Assembly (NCBI RefSeq): GCF_037055355.1
Contig: NZ_CP146350.1
Location: 8,579,001-8,643,000 of the forward strand
Length of the DNA: 64,000 nucleotides
Reading direction: 5' to 3'
DNA from: Streptomyces sp. DG1A-41
GTDB taxonomy: Bacteria; Actinomycetota; Actinomycetes; Streptomycetales; Streptomycetaceae
The notes under the pieces were generated by a model that did not search any database, was not told the DNA's origin, and saw nothing but the letters and a program-made list of their open reading frames with translations. The position numbers were made by a program, and so were the translations under genes. Positions 26,984 to 35,259 of the stretch are shown here, piece by piece. Within the stretch, counting starts at the first letter, position 1. The number at the start of each line of letters is the position of its first letter.

Positions 26984-27600
26984 GCCGGCAACTTAGCCGG
27001 GGGGTCTGACAACGCCCCCTCGGCGCCGGGCCGGTGATCGGCGGCACCGGCACCTCGACGGTCCGGGCCAGCCGCGCGTCCTCGTACCCGTACACCGCCC
27101 GGGGTTCGGGGAACAGCCACAGCAGCGTCAGGAACAGCACCGCCGCCACCACCAGTGACAGGGGCAGACCGATGTCGACGCCGCCCGCCGGATCGCCGAG
27201 CGGCCCGACGAACTGCCCGGGCGTGTTGGTGAAGAGGACGCCGAGCAGCGCCGAGACCCACCAGGCGGTCGTACCCCGCCAGTTCCAGCCGTGCGCGAAC
27301 CAGTAACGGCAGCCGCGCTGACGGCGGTTGAAGACCTGGAGCCCCTCCGGGTCGTACCAGCCGCGCCGCGTCCAGTAGCCCAGCATCATCACGACCGTCC
27401 ACGGCGTGGTGCAGGTGATGATCACCGTGGCGAAGGCCGAGATGGACCCACGAAATCGAGCCCGAACCGGCCCGCGAAGACGAAGGCGATCGACAACGCG
27501 CCGACCAGCAGCGTCGCGCCGCGTTCGCCTCGCCCGTCGCGGGATTGACCACCTCGGTGGTCCGTCCGTCGGCGGCGTCCCGGAACTCACCGCCGATGCT
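26980..27600 (-). pseudogene. NCS1 nucleobase transporter remnant (C-terminal part)
   Basis: The sequence encodes the last third of an NCS1-family permease: VNPATGEANAA, LLVGALSIAFVFAGRFGLDF, SAFATVIITCTTPWTVVMMLGYW, then GWYDPEGLQVFNRRQRG and FTNTPGQFVGPLGD. These pieces lie in three frames. Adding one base near 27513, 27450 and 27025 joins them and ends the protein at a TGA overlapping the next ATG. The N-terminal two thirds are missing, replaced by an unrelated gene ending at 27630, so this is a truncated pseudogene even if the indels are errors. Substrates of the family are cytosine, uracil, allantoin or hydantoins. Confidence 0.75.
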
Positions 27601-27629
27601 GTCAGTGGACGAATCCTCCACTCCCCGCT

Positions 27630-28196
27630 TCACTCCTCGTCGTCTGCGTCGTCCGCGTGCGGCGCGTGATCCGGCTCGGCGTCCGGCCCCTGGGCCCGGA
27701 CCCGCTGCACGTGCTCGAGGGAGTCGCGCAACTCCGCTAGCCAGTCGTCGGTGTGCCGCTGGACCAGGCGCACGCACCAGGCCAGCGCGTCGCTGCGGCT
27801 GCGGGCGACGCCGCCGGCGATCAGGGTGTCGAGGACCTGGCGCTCCGGCTGGCGCAGCCGCGTCATGACGGGCGCGGCCACGTGCGTGAAGAGCGCCCGC
27901 CGCCCGCCGCACTCCACACCCCAGGACACCTTCCGGCGGAACCGGTGCTCGGCCTCCCGGGCCACGGCCATCCGGTCCTCACGCGTACGTTCCCGGAATT
28001 CCTGCACCCGGCTCTCCAGGGCCGCCTCCCGCTCGGCTGCCGGGGCGTCCTCGGCCAGCCGGGGTTCGGGGATGCGGCCGATCACGGTGATCTCCTCGCG
28101 GTCGACCGTGATCTCGGTCAGTTCCTCGAAGAGGTCGTCGGGAAGACGGCCGGCGAACCAGCCGCGCAGTTTCTCTCGCTGCTCTGTCGTAATCAT
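27630..28196 (-). CDS. Conserved hypothetical protein
   Basis: 188 aa, soluble, with no family I recognise. It has a short ordered N-terminus (MITTEQREKLRGWFAGRLPDDLFEELTEITVDREEI), a charged helical middle, and a segment RQVLDTLIAGGVARSRSDALAWCVRLVQRHTDDWLAEL that resembles a ribbon-helix-helix or short helical domain. The tail is acidic and His/Asp-rich. An in-frame upstream extension to 28307 exists but reads like intergenic DNA. The ATG at 28196 has no clear ribosome-binding site and sits inside an inverted repeat (GTAATC, ten bases, GATTAC) that could be an operator. Confidence 0.7.
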   Translation of the reverse strand: MITTEQREKLRGWFAGRLPDDLFEELTEITVDREEITVIGRIPEPRLAEDAPAAEREAALESRVQEFRERTREDRMAVAREAEHRFRRKVSWGVECGGRRALFTHVAAPVMTRLRQPERQVLDTLIAGGVARSRSDALAWCVRLVQRHTDDWLAELRDSLEHVQRVRAQGPDAEPDHAPHADDADDEE

Positions 28197-28521
28197 GTAA
28201 TGACGATTACTCGCCTCGGGCATGAACACAAGGGGCCGCGAAGCAGTCGGCCGAGAGCGGAATCGGAATGTTTCAGGCCTATTAACGAACACGCGGAAAT
28301 TAGCCATCTGACCGCTTCATGACCCCGAGAGCCGTGCGGTTGCGGGCTTCACGCAGGCGCGTTCCGTAACTTCACGCCACTGATTCAATACGCAAGGTTA
28401 CTGAAACCTGTGGGGTCGATGTGTGTTTCGGCGGCGGACTCGGCAGACTCGCGCTCGCCGCCCCGGGCACCGACCGAGCACGGGCCGGCACACCCTGTCA
28501 TCGAGCGGAAGGATGCACACA
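28197..28521. other. Divergent intergenic region
   Basis: 325 bp between the hypothetical gene and the SSI-like gene. It is AT-richer than its surroundings. It contains half of the GTAATC/GATTAC repeat next to the left gene and presumably both promoters. I see no gene. Confidence 0.45.
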
Positions 28522-28956
28522 ATGCGGAACACCGCGCGCTGGGCCATGACCCTCGGCCTGACGGCCACCGCCGTCTGCGGACCCCTCTCCGGGGCCGCGC
28601 TCGCCAGTCCGGGTCAGGCCCCCACCGCGCTCTACGCCCCGTCGGCCCTCGTGCTCACGGTGGGCCACGGTGAGAGCGCGGCCGCCGCGACTCCGGAACG
28701 CGCGGTCACCCTGACCTGTGCTCCGAGGCACTCCGGCACGCACCCGGTCGCCGCCTCGGCCTGCGCGGAACTGCGCGGTGTCGGCGGCGACATCCACGCC
28801 CTGACCGCCACGGACGGCGTGATGTGCACCAAGCAGTACGACCCGGTGGTCGTCACCGTCGACGGTGTCTGGCAGGGCCAGAGGGTCTCCTACGAGCGCA
28901 CGTTCTCCAACGAGTGCGTGAAGAACGCCTACGGTTCCGGCGTCTTCGCGTTCTGA
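28522..28956 (+). CDS. Subtilisin-inhibitor (SSI) family protease inhibitor
   Basis: 144 aa exported protein with a signal peptide of about 28 residues ending ALAS. The mature part has the SSI plan: [14 protein letters not shown], two disulfide pairs (C66-C81 and C102-C131 expected) and the reactive loop [10 protein letters not shown]. By alignment to SSI (CPMVYDP) the P1 residue is Lys104, P1' is Gln105, so it should inhibit trypsin-like enzymes better than subtilisin. The start at 28522 follows GGAAGGA; an in-frame ATG three codons earlier is possible. Such inhibitors are abundant extracellular proteins that restrain the cell's own proteases during differentiation. Confidence 0.93.
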   Translation: MRNTARWAMTLGLTATAVCGPLSGAALASPGQAPTALYAPSALVLTVGHGESAAAATPERAVTLTCAPRHSGTHPVAASACAELRGVGGDIHALTATDGVMCTKQYDPVVVTVDGVWQGQRVSYERTFSNECVKNAYGSGVFAF

Positions 28957-29109
28957 GAGACCGGGATCGCGTTGTTCCCGTGAGGCACAGCGGTTCGAGG
29001 CTGGGGAGCCGAGCCGCTGTCGCGGGGACCTGCGATCTCGCACAAGGGGCCGGCGGGCGGAGTGGGGCCGCCCGCCGACCCCTGGACTCACCGGCCACCG
29101 CCACCGGGC

Positions 29110-29316
29110 TCAGGCCCGGTCGCGGTGGCTCGTGTCGCACCACGGATAGCGGCGGCTGCGGCGGCAGGTGCACAGGGCCACGCGGAAGCGGTCCGAGGTG
29201 ACGACGGAGCCGTCCTCCAGCTCCACCTCCACCGGGCCCTCCACCAGCAGCGGGCCCTTGCGCTGGACCGTGACGCGGCGCGGCGCCGCGGACCGGTCAG
29301 ACGGGGAGTTCGGCAC
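29110..29316 (-). CDS. CDGSH iron-sulfur protein
   Basis: 68 aa. The 2Fe-2S ligands fit the CDGSH pattern: C49-x-C51, C60 and H64, in CTCRRSRRYPWCDTSH, with the conserved Pro two residues before the third Cys. It is the last gene of a three-gene operon; its start overlaps the end of the methyltransferase gene by 20 bp. It is likely an electron carrier or cluster donor for the oxidase encoded first in the operon. Confidence 0.9.
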   Translation of the reverse strand: MPNSPSDRSAAPRRVTVQRKGPLLVEGPVEVELEDGSVVTSDRFRVALCTCRRSRRYPWCDTSHRDRA

Positions 29317-29971
29317 GGACGACCACCAGCTCTTCCTTGTCCTCGGCGGCGGGCAGCAGTCCCCGCTCCCGCAGCCAGCGTTCCCGGCCGCGCAGCACCG
29401 GGCCGAACGCGATCCGCCGCCGGCGCGTCACCGCGGCCTTCAGGCCGGACGAGCGCAGCTGCCCGACGGTCAGGTCCGGGCCGCTCAGCGCGGACTGCAC
29501 CAGCAGCAACACCCCGCCCGGACGCAGCAGGTCAGGTGCCTCCCGGCAGATCCGGTCCACGACCAGCCGTCCGTCCCCGCCCGCGTCCCAGGCGCGGGCC
29601 GCGCCCCGCGGCCGTCCGTCACCGTCCGGCGCCGGCACGTACGGCGGATTGGCCAGGATCAGGTCGAACCACTCGCCGCGCACCGGATCGAAGAGGTTCC
29701 CGCGCCGGATACGGACCGGGAGCCCCGCCCGCACGGCGTTCAGGCGCGCGGCCCACACCGCCCTCCGCGACACGTCCACGGCGGTCACACGCAAGCCTCG
29801 GCGCGCGGCCTCCAGGGCCAGGGCACCGGTGCCGGTGCCGACGTCCAGGACCTTTGCGCCCGGCGGCAACGGCTCGTCGAACAGGGCACCGGCCAGAAGC
29901 TCGGTGTCCTCCTGCGGGGCGTAGACGCCCGGGGGTACCAGTGGGTTCACGGCGCTCGGGTACCCCGGCAT
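29297..29971 (-). CDS. HemK2-like methyltransferase
   Basis: 224 aa class I SAM-dependent methyltransferase. The SAM loop is VLDVGTGTGALAL (residues 41-53), the acidic ribose-binding end is AVDVSRRAVW, and the catalytic NPPY is N108-Y111 as in glutamine/release-factor methyltransferases. It belongs to the short HemK2/MTQ2-like group, whose bacterial targets are less certain than PrmC's. Its ATG follows the stop of the oxidase gene with no gap, and it overlaps the CDGSH gene downstream. Confidence 0.88.
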   Translation of the reverse strand: MPGYPSAVNPLVPPGVYAPQEDTELLAGALFDEPLPPGAKVLDVGTGTGALALEAARRGLRVTAVDVSRRAVWAARLNAVRAGLPVRIRRGNLFDPVRGEWFDLILANPPYVPAPDGDGRPRGAARAWDAGGDGRLVVDRICREAPDLLRPGGVLLLVQSALSGPDLTVGQLRSSGLKAAVTRRRRIAFGPVLRGRERWLRERGLLPAAEDKEELVVVRAELPV

Positions 29972-30985
29972 TCAGGAGATATGGGCGACTTCCTGGGCAA
30001 GCGGCTCATGTAGGGATGAACGTGACATGCGCCAGTCGGCGAGCAGCCGGGCGCCGAAGCGGTCCTCGACGAACTCGGTGGCGTCGATCCCGAACACGAC
30101 GTCCGCGGCCAGGTGCGGCTCCTCCTCCAGCAGGCCGCCGATGACGTCATGGCGCACCACCTGCTCGTGGACCGCGTCGGCCTCGACGTGCTCGTCGTAG
30201 AAGTGCTCGGCCGCCGGACCTGCGCCGGTGCGGCGCATCGCCTCGGCGAGTCGCCGCGACCCCGGTGACGAGGTGATCTCGACCGTCGCGAAGTGGCCGA
30301 CCAGGGCGCCCCTGAGGGCCCGGTGCAGGCCGAAGAGGGACATCAGGTTCACCGTGACCAGGGCCTCGGCACACGTCGCGTCGAGGTAGCGGCCGTACGT
30401 GGTGTCCAGGCCCAGATCCGTCATCAGGTCGGCGAACAACCGGGCATGTACACGGTCGGCGCGGCCGCCGCCCCACTCGTCGAACTCCACCGCCGCCATC
30501 GCCGCCTTCGCCCGGCCCCACAGCCGCGGCAGCACCCAGGCGTGCGGGTCCGCCTCCTTGAGGTGGTACAGGGAGCGCTGGGCCGCGTACTCGCGCAGGT
30601 GCCACAGCTCGCCCTCGTCGCGCAGGAAGTGGGTGACGCCCGTGCCGTCGACCGGCTCGACCAGGAGGTCCGCCAGCGCCTCGTCCACGCTGTCGTGGAC
30701 CCGGGCGTCGGCGCGCAGGGCGGACAGGAAGCGGTGCTCCAGAGCCGCTCGGATGCGCAGCAGGTCCGGGTCCCACTCGCGGTCGGGGGACACTCCCGCG
30801 AAGCCGCGGTAGTGCAGCTCGTAGCACAGGTAGAGCGCCAGCTGGAGGTCCTCGCCGTACACCGCGGCACGGGCGACGTCCTCGAGCCGGGGCAGCCGGC
30901 CCGCGCCCCGCAGGTATGCCTCGACGCCCCTGCTCAGCGGGCCGCGCGGGGTGGGCAGTCCTGGTCCTTCACGGTCGAGCTCCAT
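29972..30985 (-). CDS. Heme-oxygenase-like iron-containing redox enzyme
   Basis: 337 aa all-helical protein of the iron-containing redox enzyme family (heme-oxygenase-like di-iron oxidase fold). Candidate metal-ligand helices include LYLCYELHYRGF, the LHRALRGALVGHFATVE region and HFYDEHVEADAVHEQ, which has the Glu/His pattern of the last di-iron helix. Members oxidise nitrogen or carbon centres in small molecules or fatty acids; the substrate here is unknown. It is first in a tight operon with the HemK2-like methyltransferase and CDGSH protein, a recurring actinobacterial set. Confidence 0.85.
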   Translation of the reverse strand: MELDREGPGLPTPRGPLSRGVEAYLRGAGRLPRLEDVARAAVYGEDLQLALYLCYELHYRGFAGVSPDREWDPDLLRIRAALEHRFLSALRADARVHDSVDEALADLLVEPVDGTGVTHFLRDEGELWHLREYAAQRSLYHLKEADPHAWVLPRLWGRAKAAMAAVEFDEWGGGRADRVHARLFADLMTDLGLDTTYGRYLDATCAEALVTVNLMSLFGLHRALRGALVGHFATVEITSSPGSRRLAEAMRRTGAGPAAEHFYDEHVEADAVHEQVVRHDVIGGLLEEEPHLAADVVFGIDATEFVEDRFGARLLADWRMSRSSLHEPLAQEVAHIS

Positions 30986-31098
30986 ATGCCCCGGGTACCC
31001 GGTCGGCGTCCGGGGTCACCTACCCGCGTAGCACCCGTGTGGAAAGACATTCCGGCATGTCAGGAAGGGGCCGGGCCCGGGCCGCCCGGGCCCTCCTC

Positions 31099-31287
31099 TC
31101 AGTCCCCCTGGGACTCCTCCTGGGCGCGCGTGTTGGGGGTGATGGCCTCTGCGGCCTCGCCCCGGTGGCGCCGCTGCCCGGCGGAGTCCTGGGTGCGGTT
31201 CTCGGCGTCCTCGATCTCGCGCAGGACCTCCTCCAGCGCCGTCTCGGGCTTCTTGTCGGAGCCGTCGTGGTTCTTGTCCTGGGACAC
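31099..31287 (-). CDS. Small acidic hypothetical protein
   Basis: 62 aa, highly charged and predicted mostly disordered or helical (EEVLREIEDAENRTQD). The GTG start at 31287 follows GGAAGGAGA at suitable spacing, which is the main support that it is real. It sits alone between the redox operon and ppx on the same strand. Confidence 0.6.
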   Translation of the reverse strand: MSQDKNHDGSDKKPETALEEVLREIEDAENRTQDSAGQRRHRGEAAEAITPNTRAQEESQGD

Positions 31288-31335
31288 GGGGGTCTCCTTC
31301 CTGCGTTCGGTGCGTCCGTTGTCGTCTGCCGGCGA

Positions 31336-32343
31336 TCAGGTGGAGGCTGTGGCGATGCGCAGCGGCACCGGGTCGGGCGGGGCCGCCTCCTCGTTGTGGC
31401 GGGTTACCTCCGCCCACCAGGCCGGGCCGTCCTCGATGTGCCGCAGCAGCACGCCCTCGCGGATCGCCCAGGGGCAGACCGTGACGGACCTGAGGTCGGT
31501 CAGTTTCATCGCGGTGTGCCCGACCACCGCTCCGGCCAGGCTCTGCGCGGCACGCGGCGCGGAGATGCCGGGCAGCTGCGCGCGCTCGGCGGCGGGCAGG
31601 GCGGCCAGCCGCGGGATCGCCTCCCGTAGCGCCGCGCGGTGCAACTGCCGGTCCACGAACGGGCCGTGGCGTCCGGGTGCCGTACCGCACAGCCGGCCCA
31701 GCTGCTGGAAGGTGCGGGAGGTGGCGACCGCGGTGCGCGGGCCCTCCCAGCGGATCCGCGCCGCGACGTCCCGCAGCTGGTGGCGGACCTTGCGGCGCAG
31801 CGCCCGCACCCGCTCCGGCGACGGCGGGTCCTCGTCCTTGAAGAACTCGTGGGTGAGCCGCCCCGCGCCCAGCGGCAGCGATGCCACGAAGTCGGGCAAC
31901 CGACCGCGCCCGAAGGCGACTTCCAGCGAGCCGCCGCCGATGTCGAGCAGGGCGAGCGGCCCCGACCGCCAGCCCATCCAGCGCCGGGCCCCGAGAAACG
32001 TCAGCTCCGCCTCGACCTCGCCCGGCAGGGTGCACAGGTCCACGCCGGTACGGGCCCGGACGGTGTGCAGCACCTCGTGCCGGTTCGGCGCGCTGCGCAC
32101 CACGGCGGTCGCGAACGCCAGCGGGCCGGCCGCACCCCACCGGGTCGCGGTCCGGCTCGCCTCTGCGACCGCGTGCACCAGTTGTTCGACGGCCGGCTCC
32201 GGGAGGGGTCCCCCCGGTGTGACCTGCTCGGACAGCCTGAGCCGCCACTTGGCGGTGTGCACCGGAAGCGGTACGCCGCCGTCCGCGTCCGCGACGACCA
32301 GTCTGACCGTGTTCGATCCCACGTCCACCACGCTGATTCGCAT
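31336..32343 (-). CDS. ppx: Ppx/GppA exopolyphosphatase
   Basis: 335 aa with the ASKHA phosphatase fold. The N-terminal phosphate loop is VVDVGSNTVRLVV and the second loop is LLDIGGGSLEVAFG. It is short for the family, consisting of the two catalytic domains only, like mycobacterial-type Ppx proteins. It hydrolyses terminal phosphate from polyphosphate or pppGpp. The start at MRISVVDVG is chosen because the 11 residues upstream are not conserved in type. Confidence 0.92.
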   Translation of the reverse strand: MRISVVDVGSNTVRLVVADADGGVPLPVHTAKWRLRLSEQVTPGGPLPEPAVEQLVHAVAEASRTATRWGAAGPLAFATAVVRSAPNRHEVLHTVRARTGVDLCTLPGEVEAELTFLGARRWMGWRSGPLALLDIGGGSLEVAFGRGRLPDFVASLPLGAGRLTHEFFKDEDPPSPERVRALRRKVRHQLRDVAARIRWEGPRTAVATSRTFQQLGRLCGTAPGRHGPFVDRQLHRAALREAIPRLAALPAAERAQLPGISAPRAAQSLAGAVVGHTAMKLTDLRSVTVCPWAIREGVLLRHIEDGPAWWAEVTRHNEEAAPPDPVPLRIATAST

Positions 32344-32435
32344 GGGCCGTGGGTACCCACTTCTGGGAGAGCCCAACGGTCAGGGCCCCGGAGTACGGCG
32401 AAGACGCGCCACCGGGCGGGCCGAGGGCCGCGGTG

Positions 32436-35258
32436 TCATGCCATCTGGCGCCGCACCAGCTCGTGCAGCCGGCCGCTGGTGTCGGCGAGCAGCTGGGCGG
32501 GCGGGCCCTGCTGTACGACCTTGCCGTCCTCCATCACCACGACCCGGTCGGCGTCCATCACGGTCGACAGCCGGTGGGCGATGACGATCCGGGTGGCGTT
32601 GAGGGCCTTGGTGCTCTCGATGACCGTGCGCTGGGTCTCGTTGTCGAGGGCGCTGGTCGCCTCGTCGAAGAAGAGGATGCGCGGCCGGCGGATCAGCGCC
32701 TGGGCGATCATCAGCCGCTGGCGCTGGCCGCCGGAGACGGCGCCGCTGCCGGAGACGATGGTGTGCAGGCCCATCGGCATCCGCTTGATGTCCTCGGCGA
32801 GACCGGCCATTTCGGCCGCCGCCATCGCCTCCTCCGGCGTGTACGGCTCGGTGCCGCAGATGACGTCCAGGATCGAGCCGGTGAACGGCTGCGCGTGCTG
32901 GAGCACCACACCGCACTGGCGGCGCACCGCCGACTGGTCGAGCGCGGCCAGATCCTGACCGTCGTAGAGGACGCTGCCAGACACCGGGCGGTCGAAGCCG
33001 ATCAGCAGGCGCAGCAGCGTCGACTTGCCGCAGCCGCTCGGGCCGACGACCGCGACGAACTCGCCCGGTCGCACCTCGAACGACACGTCGTCCAGGACCA
33101 GCGGACCGTCGTCCGAGTAGCGGAAGGACAGCCGCCGCGCCTCGAGCGCCCCGGTCAGCGGGCCCGGACGCGTGTTCGCCGTGCGCACCTCGGGCGTCGC
33201 GTCCAGCACCGGCTTGATCTCCTCGAACAGCGGCAGCGCGGCCACTGCCGAGACGAACGCGCCCGTCAGCTGGGTCACCGAGGTCAGCACCATCGTCACC
33301 GAGGTGTTGAAGGTGAGGAACGCGGCCGCCGACATCGAGCCCCGGGCCGGTCCCGCCAGCAGCATGAACATCAGCAGCGTGCACAGCGGCAGATACACCG
33401 CGCCCAGCACCGACGTGAGGTTCTTGATGCGGCCGGCCTTCTGCTGGAGCTCGCGACTGCGCGCGAACTGGGACGCCCACGCGGCGTACGCGTAGTTCTC
33501 GGCGGCGGCCACCCGCAGCTTGGGCAGACCGCGCAGCGTCTGGAAGGCCTGGTTGTTCAGCTTGTTGGAGAGCACGACCAGCCGCCGCTGCCACCGCACC
33601 TGCCACAGCCCGAGCCCCAGGAACACGGCCGCGACGACCACGAGCATGCCGATCGCGGCCATCGCCATCGGCACGCTGAACCACAGCAGCAGCCCCAGGT
33701 TCATCGCTCCGACCGTCACCGACTGGGCGACCGTCGGACCGACTCCCGCCAGCAGCCTGCGGATCGAGCTGATGCCCATGGCCGCGCTGGCCAGTTCGCC
33801 GGTGGAGCGCTCGGTGAAGAACCTCGTCGGCAGCCTGAGCAGCCGGTCCCACACGGCCGGCTGGAGCGTGGCCTCGACCCGGCCCTCCAGCCGCAGGATG
33901 GTCAGGTTCTGCAACAGCATGAAGGCCGCCGCCACGACGCTGCTGAGCATCACCGCCAGACACACCTGCACGATCAGGTCCGTCTGCGCCTTCGGCACGA
34001 ACTCGCCGAGCACCTTGCCGGTGGCGATGGGCACCAGGGCGCCGATCGCCACCGTGACCAGCCCGCTGAGCAGCAGTCCGGTCAGGTCGCGGCGCGTGCC
34101 CTGCATGCAGAACCGCAGCAGCCTCAGCGGACTGAGCCCGCGTTCGGGGAGCGGGCGGTAGAACATCACCGCGCGCGGCTCGAACTCGTCGGCGTTCGCC
34201 TTCTCGACCGGCGTCTCACGGCCGGTGGACGGATGGACGGCGACATATCCGCCGCGCCGCCACAGCAGCGCCACCGGCGCGCCGGACAGGGCCCGGTGAC
34301 CGACGAGCGGCCCGACGTTGTCCCGCCACCAGCGGCCGTCCAGGCGCACGGCCCGGGTGCGGACGCGGGAGGCCAGGGCGACCTGCTCGACCGGGTCGAG
34401 GCGGTCGCCGCCGGTGCCCTTCTGGGTGGGCTCGGTGAGGCTGATCCCGGCCGCCTGCCCGACGAGCTTGCACGCCGCGTACGTGGCGTCGGCGTCGGCC
34501 GCGGTGGTCCGCTTCGACGACCGCTTCCCGATCGAGGCGAGCAGCGTCTGGTCGGCCTGGGCGCGCACCGCCTCACCGGCCCTGATGCCCTCGGCCGTGC
34601 GCGACTCGTGGGTGCGCTCCAGCTGCTCGATCCAGCGGTCCAGCGTGGTCAGCAGCCGGTACTGCTGGTCGACCATGGACTGCCACAGCGCCGGGTCCAT
34701 CAGCAGGTCGGCCGCGGCCTCAGCGCCGTACAGCGAGCCGTACTGCACGCTGCCCGGCGGCACCTGCATCCAGAACACGTCGTCGTCCGTGGGCGCGGCG
34801 GCCCGTTCGGTGGCCATCGGCGCCTGGAAGAGGATCGACAGGCTGCGGCCGACACCCAGGGCGAGGGCGTACTCCAGCGGGCTCGTCGTCGGCGGCACGT
34901 ACTGCGGGTTGCCGTAGTCGTCGTAGGACCAGGTCGCGGTGTTGGCGGGCTGGTACAGCTCGCGCAGGCCGATGCGGTGCACCACGCAGTCCCGCAGTGG
35001 GCGGGCCACCAGGGTGTGCTGGGGTCCCGCCACGGGTCCGAGCACCAGCGAGCCCGCCTCCAGGCGGCCCAGGTGGTGCCAGTGGCCCTGCTGGCCGGCG
35101 TCCACGGCGAACAGGTCGACGGCACCCGCCGCAACCAGCCACAGCACCTGCGGGCCCTCCAGATCGAGGCGGTTGAACCCGGCGCAGTCGATGCGCGAGC
35201 CCATCTGCCCGAAGGCGTTGAGGACGAGGTCGCCCTCGTGTCCCTGAACGGCCGTCAT
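32436..35258 (-). CDS. NHLP-type bacteriocin export ABC transporter, permease/ATPase
   Basis: 940 aa half-transporter of the NHLM/NHLP micro-ABC2 type: a long N-terminal extension with a cyclic-nucleotide-binding-like domain (about 1-130) and an extra helical part, then six membrane helices (about 410-690), then an ABC ATPase with Walker A GPSGCGKST, signature VSGGQRQRL and Walker B ILFFDEATSALD. It lacks a peptidase domain and is expected to pair with the C39-containing subunit one base upstream. Together with the HlyD protein it exports leader peptides that end in double glycine. Confidence 0.9.
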   Translation of the reverse strand: MTAVQGHEGDLVLNAFGQMGSRIDCAGFNRLDLEGPQVLWLVAAGAVDLFAVDAGQQGHWHHLGRLEAGSLVLGPVAGPQHTLVARPLRDCVVHRIGLRELYQPANTATWSYDDYGNPQYVPPTTSPLEYALALGVGRSLSILFQAPMATERAAAPTDDDVFWMQVPPGSVQYGSLYGAEAAADLLMDPALWQSMVDQQYRLLTTLDRWIEQLERTHESRTAEGIRAGEAVRAQADQTLLASIGKRSSKRTTAADADATYAACKLVGQAAGISLTEPTQKGTGGDRLDPVEQVALASRVRTRAVRLDGRWWRDNVGPLVGHRALSGAPVALLWRRGGYVAVHPSTGRETPVEKANADEFEPRAVMFYRPLPERGLSPLRLLRFCMQGTRRDLTGLLLSGLVTVAIGALVPIATGKVLGEFVPKAQTDLIVQVCLAVMLSSVVAAAFMLLQNLTILRLEGRVEATLQPAVWDRLLRLPTRFFTERSTGELASAAMGISSIRRLLAGVGPTVAQSVTVGAMNLGLLLWFSVPMAMAAIGMLVVVAAVFLGLGLWQVRWQRRLVVLSNKLNNQAFQTLRGLPKLRVAAAENYAYAAWASQFARSRELQQKAGRIKNLTSVLGAVYLPLCTLLMFMLLAGPARGSMSAAAFLTFNTSVTMVLTSVTQLTGAFVSAVAALPLFEEIKPVLDATPEVRTANTRPGPLTGALEARRLSFRYSDDGPLVLDDVSFEVRPGEFVAVVGPSGCGKSTLLRLLIGFDRPVSGSVLYDGQDLAALDQSAVRRQCGVVLQHAQPFTGSILDVICGTEPYTPEEAMAAAEMAGLAEDIKRMPMGLHTIVSGSGAVSGGQRQRLMIAQALIRRPRILFFDEATSALDNETQRTVIESTKALNATRIVIAHRLSTVMDADRVVVMEDGKVVQQGPPAQLLADTSGRLHELVRRQMA

Positions 35259-35259
35259 C

